From: CAZKYX01 sp964557125
GTDB lineage: Bacteria; Patescibacteriota; Microgenomatia; Levybacterales; GWA1-39-11
Reading direction: 5' to 3'
NCBI GenBank assembly: GCA_964557125.1
Contig: CAZKYX010000003.1
Location: 21,377 to 85,376, forward strand
Length of the DNA stretch: 64,000 nt
Shown: positions 34,434 through 42,361 of the stretch, piece after piece
Numbering within the stretch: the stretch's first letter is position 1
Layout of the letters: each line of letters begins with the position of its first letter
Translations under genes and position numbers: made by a program
The notes under the pieces: generated by a model
Database searches by the model: none
What the model was told of the DNA's origin: nothing
The model's input: the letters and a program-made list of their open reading frames with translations, nothing else

Positions 34434-34609
34434 CGCTATAAGGCCTATATGGTTCCGAACCCGTTTGGGTCACCTAAGGGAACACCTCGTTGTTGAAAGT
34501 CTAAAATAGATTGTTATAACGGGCTGATCTGGTGGTTCGAACAATATTAAATAAAAAATATAATCAGCCTCAAAATTTTATCACCCTAAATTCAATTCGA
34601 ACCACTTGG
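34434..34609. repeat. Left copy of the direct repeat flanking the Fic gene
   Basis: This roughly 175-nt noncoding segment is similar along its length to 35703-35880. The best block, 34515-34545 (starting TATAACGGGCT and ending GGTTCGAACAAT), differs from 35789-35819 at only two of 31 positions. GGGTCACCTAAGG at 34467 recalls the tRNA-Glu 3' end and its downstream bases. A perfect 10-bp inverted repeat GTGGTTCGAA/TTCGAACCAC lies at 34532-34541 and 34596-34605. The 34296-34697 gap holds this repeat and the fic promoter and otherwise no gene that I can see. Confidence 0.7.
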
Positions 34610-34630
34610 AAATATACTAAGGTTTATATA

Positions 34631-34691
34631 CTACATAACACTACTTAACACTACAAATTCTATTGACTTGTTGCATGAAGTAGCATAAAAT
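34631..34691 (+). promoter_or_regulatory. fic promoter with three 10-bp-spaced CTAC elements
   Basis: The promoter is TTGACT (34663-34668), 17 nt, TAAAAT (34686-34691), 6 nt before the ATG, so the mRNA is probably leaderless. Upstream, CTAC recurs at 34631, 34641 and 34651, with the 9-mer TAACACTAC repeated exactly at 34636 and 34646. The 10-bp phasing suggests an operator that binds a regulator along one DNA face. Confidence 0.72.
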
Positions 34692-34697
34692 AGCACT

Positions 34698-35639
34698 ATG
34701 AACAATATTTTAGACATATTGTCTGTAAAAAAACAAAAACTAGACTCTTTCCGTCCACTTCCACAAGAACTAATTATAAATCTTGAGGAATGGTTTAACG
34801 TGGAGTTGACATACACCTCAAATGCAATTGAGGGGAATACATTAACCCGTGCAGAGACAGCAATGGTTGTTGAAAAGGGAATTACAGTTCAGGGCAAAAG
34901 CCTCAAAGAGCACTTGGAAGCAACAAACCATGCTGTGGCACTAGATTATATTAAAACCCTAATCAGTAAAAAAAAAGAAAATATAGATGAAGCAACAATT
35001 CGAGAAATCAATGGAATAATTCTAAGTAAAATTGAGGAATACAATGGGGGCATCTATAGGACTCAAGCCGCAAGAATTAAAGGATCAGCAACAATCTTAC
35101 CCAACCCTGCTAAAGTTCCAGAGCTAATGTCACATTTCGCTGAATGGTTGCAAAGTGAAAATTCTGAACATATCGTAAAGATTGCTGCTGATGCACATTA
35201 TAAATTGGTTAGCATTCATCCATTTTCAGATGGAAATGGCCGCACTTCTCGATTGCTTATGAACCTCATCTTGATGCAAGCTGGTTTTCCTCCGGCTATT
35301 ATTCGAAAAGAAGATAGAATTGCCTACATAGATTCACTTGAAAGAGCACAAACAGGAGGAGACATGGCTGATTTTTATCAGGTCATTTTTGACGCCGTTG
35401 ATAGGTCTTTAGATATTTACCTTGAGGCTTTAGAACCGGAAAGAGCAAGTAAAACAGAGGCAATTCTGGAACAAAGATTCTATACAACCGATGAGGTAGC
35501 AACAATACTTAAAGTAGATCCGGAAAGCGTCAGGCGGTATGTAAGAAGCGGGAAATTAAAAGCAGTAAAATTGGGTGGAAAATTCATCAGAATAGAAAAA
35601 GTCGACCTCAACAATTTTATCGATTCTCTTAAAAATTAA
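34698..35639 (+). CDS. Fic-family AMP-transferase with C-terminal HTH
   Basis: This 313-residue protein has the Fic motif HPFSDGNGR at residues 174-182 and an N-terminal inhibitory helix motif SNAIEG (41-46), matching (S/T)xxxE(G/N), so activity is probably self-restrained by Glu45. A C-terminal excisionase/MerR-like helix-turn-helix (about 259-305, YTTDEVATILKV) suggests it binds its own operator. Fic enzymes transfer AMP to target hydroxyls; the target is unknown. The gene has its own leaderless promoter and is flanked on both sides by long imperfect direct repeats, as if it were a mobile cassette. Confidence 0.9.
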   Translation: MNNILDILSVKKQKLDSFRPLPQELIINLEEWFNVELTYTSNAIEGNTLTRAETAMVVEKGITVQGKSLKEHLEATNHAVALDYIKTLISKKKENIDEATIREINGIILSKIEEYNGGIYRTQAARIKGSATILPNPAKVPELMSHFAEWLQSENSEHIVKIAADAHYKLVSIHPFSDGNGRTSRLLMNLILMQAGFPPAIIRKEDRIAYIDSLERAQTGGDMADFYQVIFDAVDRSLDIYLEALEPERASKTEAILEQRFYTTDEVATILKVDPESVRRYVRSGKLKAVKLGGKFIRIEKVDLNNFIDSLKN

Positions 35640-35702
35640 TATGTTTCGAAAATAATTTTTAATTAAGTACATTTTTTTCCTTTTCCAATAGTTTCAACTT
35701 AT

Positions 35703-35880
35703 CTAGCCACGCCAAAAGCGGTTCGAAGTAAGATTCACTGGGGTCACCGAAGGAAAGACCACCGTCTTCCATACTCAGAATAGGTTGATATAACGGGCTA
35801 ATCTGGCGGTTCGAACAATGTAGTATACCAATTTACAATTAACCTCGAAATTCAGAACCCTCTATGCACTTCGAATCATT
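35703..35880. repeat. Right copy of the direct repeat flanking the Fic gene
   Basis: Similar to 34434-34609. It contains GCGGTTCGAAGT, GGGGTCACCGAAGG, and the 31-nt conserved block at 35789-35819 that ends GGCGGTTCGAACAAT, then CACTTCGAATCATT. The gap 35640-35970 holds this repeat and the phd promoter and no gene that I can see. Confidence 0.7.
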
Positions 35881-35889
35881 AATTAAAAC

Positions 35890-35922
35890 TTGATATTCGT
35901 ACAATTTCGTACTATTATGTAC
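35890..35922 (+). promoter_or_regulatory. phd promoter overlapped by three 10-bp-spaced GTAC elements
   Basis: TTGATA (35890-35895), a 17-nt spacer and TATTAT (35913-35918) form a good promoter. GTAC occurs at 35899, 35909 and 35919, exactly 10 bp apart, across the spacer and -10. This is a likely autoregulatory operator for the antitoxin or the toxin-antitoxin complex. Confidence 0.7.
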
Positions 35923-35970
35923 TTAATGGTCAATTAAGGATTATTGCATGAATAAGGGTAAATAATAACT

Positions 35971-36270
35971 ATGACTCAAATAATGAAAGCATCAGATGTA
36001 AGGCAACAGTGGAGCCAATTGTTAAACAACGTATTTCGCAATCAAGATCGAATAGTGGTTGAAAAGAGCGGAATTCCCGTGGCTGCCGTCATCTCTGCTG
36101 AAGATTTAAAACTTCTTATACAGCTTGAAGAGCAACGCAACAAACGTTTCGAAGCGTTAGGCGCGGTAAGAAATGCATTCAAAGACGTTTCTTCGGAAAA
36201 AATTGAAGAAGAGGTAAATAAGGCAATAACCGAAGTGCGGGCAGAAAAGAAACCCAACAAAAACAATTAA
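35971..36270 (+). CDS. PhD/YefM-family antitoxin
   Basis: This 99-residue protein has the PhD/YefM N-terminal DNA-binding fold (MKASDVRQQWSQLLNNVF, then VVEKSGIPVAAVISAEDL). Its charged C-terminal helix (about 50-99) would wrap and inhibit the toxin. It lies 3 nt upstream of the PIN-domain toxin gene. It has its own promoter with a threefold 10-bp repeat, consistent with autorepression. PhD antitoxins pair with Doc, YoeB or PIN toxins; the neighbour makes the last pairing clear here. Confidence 0.9.
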   Translation: MTQIMKASDVRQQWSQLLNNVFRNQDRIVVEKSGIPVAAVISAEDLKLLIQLEEQRNKRFEALGAVRNAFKDVSSEKIEEEVNKAITEVRAEKKPNKNN

Positions 36271-36273
36271 TAT

Positions 36274-36702
36274 ATGATTTCGGCAGTTCTGGATACTAAT
36301 GTTTTGGTATCAGGCGCATTAACCTCTTCTTCTATTCCAGGTCAGATACTCAATGCATGGAGAGAGAATGAATTTGAGTTAATAATATCAGAGTATATAA
36401 TTTACGAGCTAGAACGCGTATTTCAAAAAGCCTATTTCCAAAAGCATCTTACAAGTCACGAAATTAAATCCTTTTTTGACTTGCTACAAAACGAAGCGAT
36501 TTACACCCCAATAATTATCAATGTTAATGGCGTAGCTACTCATCCCGAAGACGATTTGATGCTTGCAGCAGCTGTTAGTGCAAAGGCAGATTACTTTGTA
36601 ACGGGAGATCAACCATTACTTCAAAAAGTTGGTAACTTATATAAGAAAGTTAATCTAGTTACTCCAAAGGAGTTTCTTCAAATTCTTGAACAACAGAACT
36701 AG
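36274..36702 (+). CDS. PIN-domain toxin (COG1569-like)
   Basis: This 142-residue PIN-domain protein begins MISAVLDTNVLVSGAL, with the first catalytic Asp at residue 7. A conserved Glu lies in SEYIIYELERVF, and further acids lie in HPEDDLMLAAA and FVTGDQPLL. It should be a Mg-dependent ribonuclease kept inactive by the adjacent antitoxin. Length and motif spacing match the COG1569/TIGR00305 group of putative toxins rather than classical VapC. RNA targets are unknown. The 415-nt space after it holds the structured GC-rich element and the marR promoter. Confidence 0.88.
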   Translation: MISAVLDTNVLVSGALTSSSIPGQILNAWRENEFELIISEYIIYELERVFQKAYFQKHLTSHEIKSFFDLLQNEAIYTPIIINVNGVATHPEDDLMLAAAVSAKADYFVTGDQPLLQKVGNLYKKVNLVTPKEFLQILEQQN

Positions 36703-36737
36703 TTTCAACCTGAGTATGCGCCTCTTAATTGATCTCA

Positions 36738-36890
36738 ATGAACACGCAAGCTGCGAGGTTGATTAAAGCACTACCTCACATCGGGAGTGAGGATGTTCCC
36801 CTCCTGCCAAAGTTGTGCTTTGCATTGCGAGTAGGCAGGAACAAGAAGCACCGGGGATCGCAACCTCGCAGGTTGATCAGGTTCACAACC
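36738..36890. ncRNA. GC-rich structured element, candidate ncRNA or miniature mobile element
   Basis: This is a nested set of hairpins in a GC-rich island. Outer arms CTGCGAGGTTG (36751-36761) and CAACCTCGCAG (36861-36871) are perfect complements. Inside are CCTCAC/GTGAGG (36774-36792), CCTGCC/GGCAGG (36803-36808 with 36834-36839) extended by TGTT/AACA, and CAAAG/CTTTG. TGAAC and GTTCA flank the outer arms. I recognise no known RNA family (not SRP, tmRNA or RNase P by their conserved cores). No coding potential is convincing on either strand. Strand cannot be decided. Confidence 0.5.
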
Positions 36891-37058
36891 TTGCACTAAC
36901 GCTCTAATTCTTCCAACAGGGCTATTTAGCCTACGATGTAGAAGATATTGTGAGTTCAATCATTTTTAGTCGATGGAAAAACTTGTTTTATAGACAGCAA
37001 AAAAATAAGCATGGAGTCTGCTGTTAATTTCAACTAGAATGTAATGAGAGACTGTTTC

Positions 37059-37104
37059 TTGACAGAATATAGTTTATGGTATAAACTATTTATGTTATAA
37101 ACTA
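37059..37104 (+). promoter_or_regulatory. marR promoter and operator
   Basis: TTGACA (37059-37064) is followed by TATAAA-like sequence at 37080-37085. A perfect palindrome with 9-bp arms, ATAGTTTAT and ATAAACTAT, around GGT occupies 37069-37089, and a further half-site ATAAACTA lies at 37097-37104. This is a typical MarR-type operator overlapping the promoter, so autorepression is likely. Confidence 0.75.
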
Positions 37105-37117
37105 ATTTATTATTAAA

Positions 37118-37555
37118 ATGAGAAATATTGACCCAAAATTATTCTCTGAATTTTTCAGCAAAGCAATCAAGGTTCGAAGACTGCTCGAGCAAACAAGTTC
37201 TTTTGAAGACAAAGCGGTAACACTGCTTCAGGTCCAGGCACTCACATTCATCTATGAGCATCCCAATGCTTCGGTTGGGTCGCTTGCAGATGAATTATCA
37301 ATGTCAATATCCGCAGTAACTCAACTCACCAATCGTCTAGCTGAAGGAAATTTTATCAAAAGAGAAATTGGTTCGCCCGACCGCAGAATTATTTGTCTTT
37401 CTATCACTCAGGATGGGGTGAAGCAAACGAAAATATTTAAAGAACAACTACAAAAAAACCATTTTAATGTCTTTAAAGCCATTCCCGAAAACGATATTAA
37501 AGAGATGATAAGAATATTTACCAACATATTAGACTCTCAAGCTAAAATTAAATAA
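37118..37555 (+). CDS. MarR-family transcription regulator
   Basis: This 145-residue winged-helix regulator has the MarR fold. The DNA-binding core is ASVGSLADELSMSISAVTQLTNRL (split here as SLADELSMS and ISAVTQLTNRL), with the wing GSPDRRIICLSIT, whose DRR is the family hallmark. It heads an operon with an adaptor, permease and ATPase, separated from the adaptor by a single nucleotide. The palindrome in its promoter indicates autoregulation; an efflux substrate is the likely effector. The ligand cannot be inferred. Confidence 0.9.
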   Translation: MRNIDPKLFSEFFSKAIKVRRLLEQTSSFEDKAVTLLQVQALTFIYEHPNASVGSLADELSMSISAVTQLTNRLAEGNFIKREIGSPDRRIICLSITQDGVKQTKIFKEQLQKNHFNVFKAIPENDIKEMIRIFTNILDSQAKIK

Positions 37556-37556
37556 C

Positions 37557-38510
37557 ATGAAAATACGTAAAATTTATTTTATTGCCGCTTTTTTAATAAT
37601 ATTTGCTATCGGATTCAAATTTTTAGTATTGCAAAAACCTGATAGCCGTCTATTACATACAGTACGAAAAGAAACCTTTCTTGAGACCGTCCAGGTAAGC
37701 GGCACGTTTCATAAGACAGCAACCGATACGGAAAAAGCGTCAGCACACGCAACATATCAAGGTGCGATTAGCTCATTAATTACCGCAAAACAGAGCAAGC
37801 AGACAGCTGACGCTACGATGTGGGCGAAAAGACAGGCAGTATTGGAGGCAGAAAACGGTGTAAATTATAAAAATGATAATACGACTAATCCGACTACTAA
37901 AAATGAATATACAATCCTCGAAAAGTTAAGCATAGACTCAGCTGTTGTTGAGGCGGAGAAAGATTTTCGATCAGCAGAAACAAAATACAAGGAAGCAGAT
38001 ATAGCTATTTCAGCCGCTCAAGCACAGGTAAATTTGGCAAAGATTGCGTATGAAGATACTTTGGAAGATGAGCCATATTTAACTGTCTACATCAATGAAA
38101 TATATGCTCCAAAAATCTCTGCCGGACAAAAAGTAGATATAACTTTTGATGCGATAAGAGATTTGTCTTTGTCAGGAGAAATCAAATATATTGATACCAT
38201 TGGAACCATTGTCGGAGGAGTTGTGACTTTTGAGGCAAAAATTCAAGTTCATGATCTGCCGACAAGTATAAAGCCGAATATGACCGCAATAGCTACAATT
38301 GAGCTTATCCGTAAAAAAGATACATTTGCTGTTCCAATGAGTGCTTTAATTTATCAAGAAGGAAAAGTATATGTACAAAAAGCGGAAGATAGAGACGATC
38401 AACTTACCGAAGTGAGAATTGGCGAAAAAGGATTTGTAAAAGTTGAAATATTGTCTGGTCTTAATAGTGGAACGAATGTACTCGCAAGGCCAAATAGTAA
38501 AAGCCCATGA
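37557..38510 (+). CDS. HlyD/MacA-like membrane fusion protein lacking the lipoyl halves
   Basis: This 317-residue adaptor has an N-terminal membrane helix (about 5-25), a coiled-coil hairpin (about 62-170, rich in Ala, Lys and Glu) and a C-terminal beta-barrel and membrane-proximal region (VGGVVTFEAKIQV, KPNMTAIATIEL, VPMSALI). The two half-lipoyl motifs that normally flank the coiled coil are missing: VQVSGTF goes straight to the helix and AYEDTL runs into EDEPYLTVY. The deletion is symmetrical, so the frame and fold may be retained. It links to the MacB-like permease downstream, which overlaps it by 4 nt (ATGA). Confidence 0.8.
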   Translation: MKIRKIYFIAAFLIIFAIGFKFLVLQKPDSRLLHTVRKETFLETVQVSGTFHKTATDTEKASAHATYQGAISSLITAKQSKQTADATMWAKRQAVLEAENGVNYKNDNTTNPTTKNEYTILEKLSIDSAVVEAEKDFRSAETKYKEADIAISAAQAQVNLAKIAYEDTLEDEPYLTVYINEIYAPKISAGQKVDITFDAIRDLSLSGEIKYIDTIGTIVGGVVTFEAKIQVHDLPTSIKPNMTAIATIELIRKKDTFAVPMSALIYQEGKVYVQKAEDRDDQLTEVRIGEKGFVKVEILSGLNSGTNVLARPNSKSP

Positions 38511-39781
38511 AAATACTAGACCTCTTCAGTAAATTTCAGAAAGATATATTTGTAGGGCGGTTTTTAGCTTTTCGAGAATTAAAACGCAATAATCCCTGGT
38601 CAACTGCTCTTATTATTTTTGTCATGTCACTGACTTTTCTTAACATGGTGTTGATGGGTGGAATTTTGACCGGTTTGGCTGATGGTATGATGAATTCTTT
38701 TAAGACTTATTATTCGTCAGATATTTTGATCAAGCCTGCTACTCAGTATATCTCAATATCGCAGTCTGGTATGCTAAATTCCGTCATAAAAAGTCTTCCG
38801 TCCTATAAAGCATCATCCAGCAGATACACGACACCTGCAATATTAGAAAATGAAAATAAAGTAAAAATCCGCAATACTGAAATTGGACAAAGAGTAAGCA
38901 GTACTACAGTTGGCATTAATCCGAAAGATGAAGATGCCGTTACGGGAATATCTTCTGAAATTATTTTAGGAGAATATTTGAAGGAATATGACACGGACGG
39001 AATTATACTGGGAAAAAGTCTTTTAGCAGAATACTCGCAGGGTTCCTCAACAGAACCACGATTGAAGGGTGTAACTATTGGATCAAGATTGAAGCTAATT
39101 ATTGGTAATAAGGATATTGACGTTTTTGTGAGAGGAATAGTTGATACCGGGAACAGTACGGTCGACAGCCGTGCATTCATGCTTGAAAGTACAATGCGTC
39201 CGCTTGTCAACAATCACAGTCTGAGTGCAAATGAAATTGCTATATTGCTGAATTCCGGTTCCAGCAGGGAAGATGCAAAGGGGTATATTCTGAACAATTT
39301 TTCTTATAATACCGACGTTATTGTAGAAACAGCAGAAGAGACACTGCCAAAAGCTATATCTGATATGAAAAAAACTTTTTCAATGCTTGGTAATATCGTG
39401 GGTGCAATTTCTCTTATTGTAGGCGCTATTACAATTTTTATTGTAATTTTTGTAAATGCCATAACAAGAAGAAAATACATCGGTATTATGAAAGGGATTG
39501 GGATATCGGCTCGGGCAATTGAGGTCTCATATGTGATGCAATCATTGTTTTATGCCTTGTCGGGAATATTTTTTTCAAGCCTTATTATTGTTTGGTTTTT
39601 AGCACCATGGTTTGATATTCATCCTCTAAAATTTCCGGTAACAGAAGGAAAATTAGCAGTTACCACAAGTGGTCTTGTTATACGAGGTCTTATTCTGACT
39701 TTAACTGCCTTCATATCAGGATATGTTCCGGCAAGGATGGTAACCAAACAAAATACATTAGATGCAATTTTAGGGAGATAA
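38507..39781 (+). CDS. MacB/FtsX-type ABC transporter permease
   Basis: This 424-residue permease has one N-terminal helix (about 33-60), a large outer domain (MacB_PCD-like, about 60-285) and three C-terminal helices with the FtsX fold (LGNIVGAISLIVGAITIF, ALSGIFFSSLIIVWFL, LVIRGLILTLTAFISG). It ends near the usual length for the family. It overlaps the adaptor by 4 nt and is followed 3 nt later by the ATPase. Together they form a tripartite-like exporter of a small molecule or peptide, under MarR control. Confidence 0.9.
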   Translation: MKILDLFSKFQKDIFVGRFLAFRELKRNNPWSTALIIFVMSLTFLNMVLMGGILTGLADGMMNSFKTYYSSDILIKPATQYISISQSGMLNSVIKSLPSYKASSSRYTTPAILENENKVKIRNTEIGQRVSSTTVGINPKDEDAVTGISSEIILGEYLKEYDTDGIILGKSLLAEYSQGSSTEPRLKGVTIGSRLKLIIGNKDIDVFVRGIVDTGNSTVDSRAFMLESTMRPLVNNHSLSANEIAILLNSGSSREDAKGYILNNFSYNTDVIVETAEETLPKAISDMKKTFSMLGNIVGAISLIVGAITIFIVIFVNAITRRKYIGIMKGIGISARAIEVSYVMQSLFYALSGIFFSSLIIVWFLAPWFDIHPLKFPVTEGKLAVTTSGLVIRGLILTLTAFISGYVPARMVTKQNTLDAILGR

Positions 39782-39784
39782 TAT

Positions 39785-40471
39785 ATGATCACAGCAAAAG
39801 ATATAACGAGGATATTTACAATCGGCGACAATACCCTAACAGCGTTGAAAAAAATCAGCTTTTCTGTGCCGGGTGGACAGTTTTTAGCAATTACGGGCAT
39901 GTCAGGATCCGGCAAAAGCACATTATTGTATCAGCTTAGCTTGCTTGACACTCCAAATCAGGGTGTTGTTACTATTGACGATATAGACACCTCTAAATTG
40001 ACGAATGAGGAAAAAATATCATTTAGACTAAAAAATCTAGGATATATATTCCAAGACTATGCTATTCTTCCTATGCTTACTGCCAAAGAAAATGTCATGA
40101 TGCCACTTCTCATGCAGGGCATAGATGAAGGTGTGGCTCAAAAAAGAGCTATAGATGCTCTTGTGAAAGTGGATCTTCAAGACAGGTTGGACAATCTGCC
40201 GAGTCAACTTTCTGGTGGTCAACAACAACGGGTTAGTATTGCAAGGGCTATAGTTCACAATCCAAAAATTCTTTTTGCTGATGAGCCTACCGCAAATCTT
40301 GATTCCGAATCCTCTGAAAAGGTGCTAGATATCTTTTTAGATCTGCATCAGCAGGGTCAAACCATTATTATGGTTACTCATGAATCTGAGTACGCTAAAT
40401 TGGCACAGAGAAATATTGAGCTGCGTGATGGCAAGATTGCCTCTGATAAACCAGCAAAGCTTAAAACCTAA
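39785..40471 (+). CDS. MacB/LolD-type ABC transporter ATP-binding protein
   Basis: This 228-residue ATPase has Walker A GMSGSGKST (residues 38-46), the Q-loop in YIFQDYAILP, signature LSGGQQQRVSIARA, Walker B ILFADEPTANLD and the switch His in MVTHE. It would power the permease encoded directly upstream. This is the last gene of the marR operon; no clear hairpin terminator is visible in the 118 nt before the convergent ribonuclease gene. Confidence 0.94.
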   Translation: MITAKDITRIFTIGDNTLTALKKISFSVPGGQFLAITGMSGSGKSTLLYQLSLLDTPNQGVVTIDDIDTSKLTNEEKISFRLKNLGYIFQDYAILPMLTAKENVMMPLLMQGIDEGVAQKRAIDALVKVDLQDRLDNLPSQLSGGQQQRVSIARAIVHNPKILFADEPTANLDSESSEKVLDIFLDLHQQGQTIIMVTHESEYAKLAQRNIELRDGKIASDKPAKLKT

Positions 40472-40589
40472 AACTAGCAATGAGGAAGGAATTCATTACA
40501 AAAAATCAACCAACCGAAAAAGCCTGCAGGTATCAAAGCCATCAGATTATATTTGATCTCGTCAGTTCTCGAACGATTGGTGCCACAAG

Positions 40590-41936
40590 TTAATGCTCAT
40601 TCTGGTCGAAATCGATAACCTCACGTTCGTTGGGTGAGAGTACATCATTTATTTGTAACTCCGAACGCACAGTTTCCGCAAATGCATTTCTTGCATTATT
40701 GTTGCCGTGTACAAGCACTACGCTTCGCAACCTTTTATTTCCACCCTTAATGTGCCTCACCCAATCTAAAAGCTGATTTTGGTCTGCGTGTGCACTTAAT
40801 GCGGATGTGCCAAGAACAGTACCATTAACAAATATGTGATTTTCTCCAACCTTCAACTCGCGCTCACCTTCCATAATCATCCTTCCGAGCGTATCATTAG
40901 CTGCAAATCCAACAAATAAAAGAACAGAATTCTTATCCTGTAAATAATACTCAGCATGTTTAAGTATCCTGCCACCAGCCATCATACCAGATCCTGCAAT
41001 AATTATTTTGGCTCCTCTTCGGTGGTGGATAGAATTGCTTTCATTGGCCGAATAAGTTTTTGTCAATCCCGGAAAACCAAAAGGATCTTTCTTTTCTTTG
41101 GCCTCATCATTTAGTAAGGAATGATGACTATCATAAATTCGGGTTACCTCAATCCCCATGGGACTATCTAGAAATACCGGTATATTGCCTAGCTTACCGT
41201 TTTTGCTAAGTTCCTTTAAAATGCTTAGAACCACTTGGGTCCTATCAATGGCAAATGAAGGAAGAAGAAGAGTCCCCTTATTTTTTTTAATTCTCTCTAC
41301 AGCATCCATAATAACTTCAACCGGAGAATCCTCAGTATGATTTCTATCCCCGTATGTTGTTTCCATAACAACAATATCAGCTCCATCAATTAACTCTGTT
41401 GGCTTAACAAGTCTTGAGGGAGAATTGCCCAAATCACCACTAAAGACTATTCTTTCTCCTCCCTTTTCATCTATCACTAAAGTTGATGAGCCTAAAATAT
41501 GCCCCGCATCTTTAAATGTAACCATAACACCATCCACAGCAACAGTGGAATCATACGGCACCCGAGTTGTTTTTTGTAGCACCTTCTCAACACTCCCCTT
41601 AGGATAAAGCCCAGGGGATAATGAATTGGCATTTCTGAGTGCAATCTGTGCAATATCGTAAGTTGCAGGAGTCATAAAAATTGGAGCTGGAGTGTTAGCT
41701 AAAAGAGGAAGCCTGCCGACATGGTCCAAATGCCCATGTGTAATTAATACTGCATCAAGTTCGGATGGATCCAGTCCGTTGAGGTTTTTGTTTCGTCTAT
41801 CGTATCTATCATTTTCTTGCCTGCCTTGGCACAACCCACTATCAATTAGTAGCTTGCCCCCATTTCTTGTAGTTAATAAATTCGCAGATCCGGTTACCTC
41901 TCCTCCACCTGCCCCTAAAATTTCCAGCCGACTCAT
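40590..41936 (-). CDS. Beta-CASP metallo-beta-lactamase-fold ribonuclease
   Basis: This 448-residue enzyme has the metallo-beta-lactamase core with HGHLDH at residues 67-72, FSGDLG, ETTYGDR, then the beta-CASP cap. It ends with SGMMAGGRILKH and SALSAHADQNQLL, the RMMBL-type C-terminal block. This is the CPSF73/YSH1-like (COG1236) group that cleaves or degrades RNA, not RNase J. Two zinc ions are expected. It starts MSRLEILGAGGGEVTGS, with AGGA 9 nt upstream and a TATAAT further upstream. It has no operon partner in view. Confidence 0.92.
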   Translation of the reverse strand: MSRLEILGAGGGEVTGSANLLTTRNGGKLLIDSGLCQGRQENDRYDRRNKNLNGLDPSELDAVLITHGHLDHVGRLPLLANTPAPIFMTPATYDIAQIALRNANSLSPGLYPKGSVEKVLQKTTRVPYDSTVAVDGVMVTFKDAGHILGSSTLVIDEKGGERIVFSGDLGNSPSRLVKPTELIDGADIVVMETTYGDRNHTEDSPVEVIMDAVERIKKNKGTLLLPSFAIDRTQVVLSILKELSKNGKLGNIPVFLDSPMGIEVTRIYDSHHSLLNDEAKEKKDPFGFPGLTKTYSANESNSIHHRRGAKIIIAGSGMMAGGRILKHAEYYLQDKNSVLLFVGFAANDTLGRMIMEGERELKVGENHIFVNGTVLGTSALSAHADQNQLLDWVRHIKGGNKRLRSVVLVHGNNNARNAFAETVRSELQINDVLSPNEREVIDFDQNEH

Positions 41937-41989
41937 TTAAAAAATATCCTAACAAAAAATTATATTGTTGTATAGGGACAATTTGAAAT

Positions 41990-42244
41990 TTACCCTAGCA
42001 AGGGCAGAGGCAAAGGAGTAGGCAAAGGGGTAAAAAGTCTAATCACTAAGAGGCTCACGCAGTATATACCCAAACTACAAAGTAAAACTCCTATTATTAA
42101 TAGTGTCAATTTTAGCTTGCTTACTTCTCGCTTGTTTCTCTTTGCATATAGGAGTAATTTTCTTATTCTTATGACGAAGGTAATTATTAAAGCTACAAGC
42201 ACTATGAATATTACTGCAAGAAATAAAATTGGCGATAGGTTCAT
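41990..42244 (-). CDS. Small two-TM membrane protein
   Basis: This 84-residue protein starts MNLSPILFL and has two hydrophobic helices (about 4-26 and 44-66) separated by a basic linker (YAKRNKREVSKLK). A proline-rich tail (PLPTPLPLPLLG) ends it. I do not recognise a family. An in-frame TTG at 42259 would add five residues; the ATG at 42244 is preferred. It lies between the ribonuclease and DUF4173 genes on the same strand. Function unknown. Confidence 0.5.
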   Translation of the reverse strand: MNLSPILFLAVIFIVLVALIITFVIRIRKLLLYAKRNKREVSKLKLTLLIIGVLLCSLGIYCVSLLVIRLFTPLPTPLPLPLLG

Positions 42245-42361
42245 ACATCGTTCTAACAAGAATCATTACCATCACGCATTCCGAATAATGAAGCAAAAGA
42301 CATATACCTTTATTTTTCCAACTCGTCTGGGTCATTAAAATTAGTTTCGTTAGCTGTAGAA

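Noticed and set aside
36771..36959. Minus-strand 62-codon frame in the GC-rich element
   Set aside because: It is explained by the hairpin arms, has no promoter or ribosome site, and its peptide matches no family I know.
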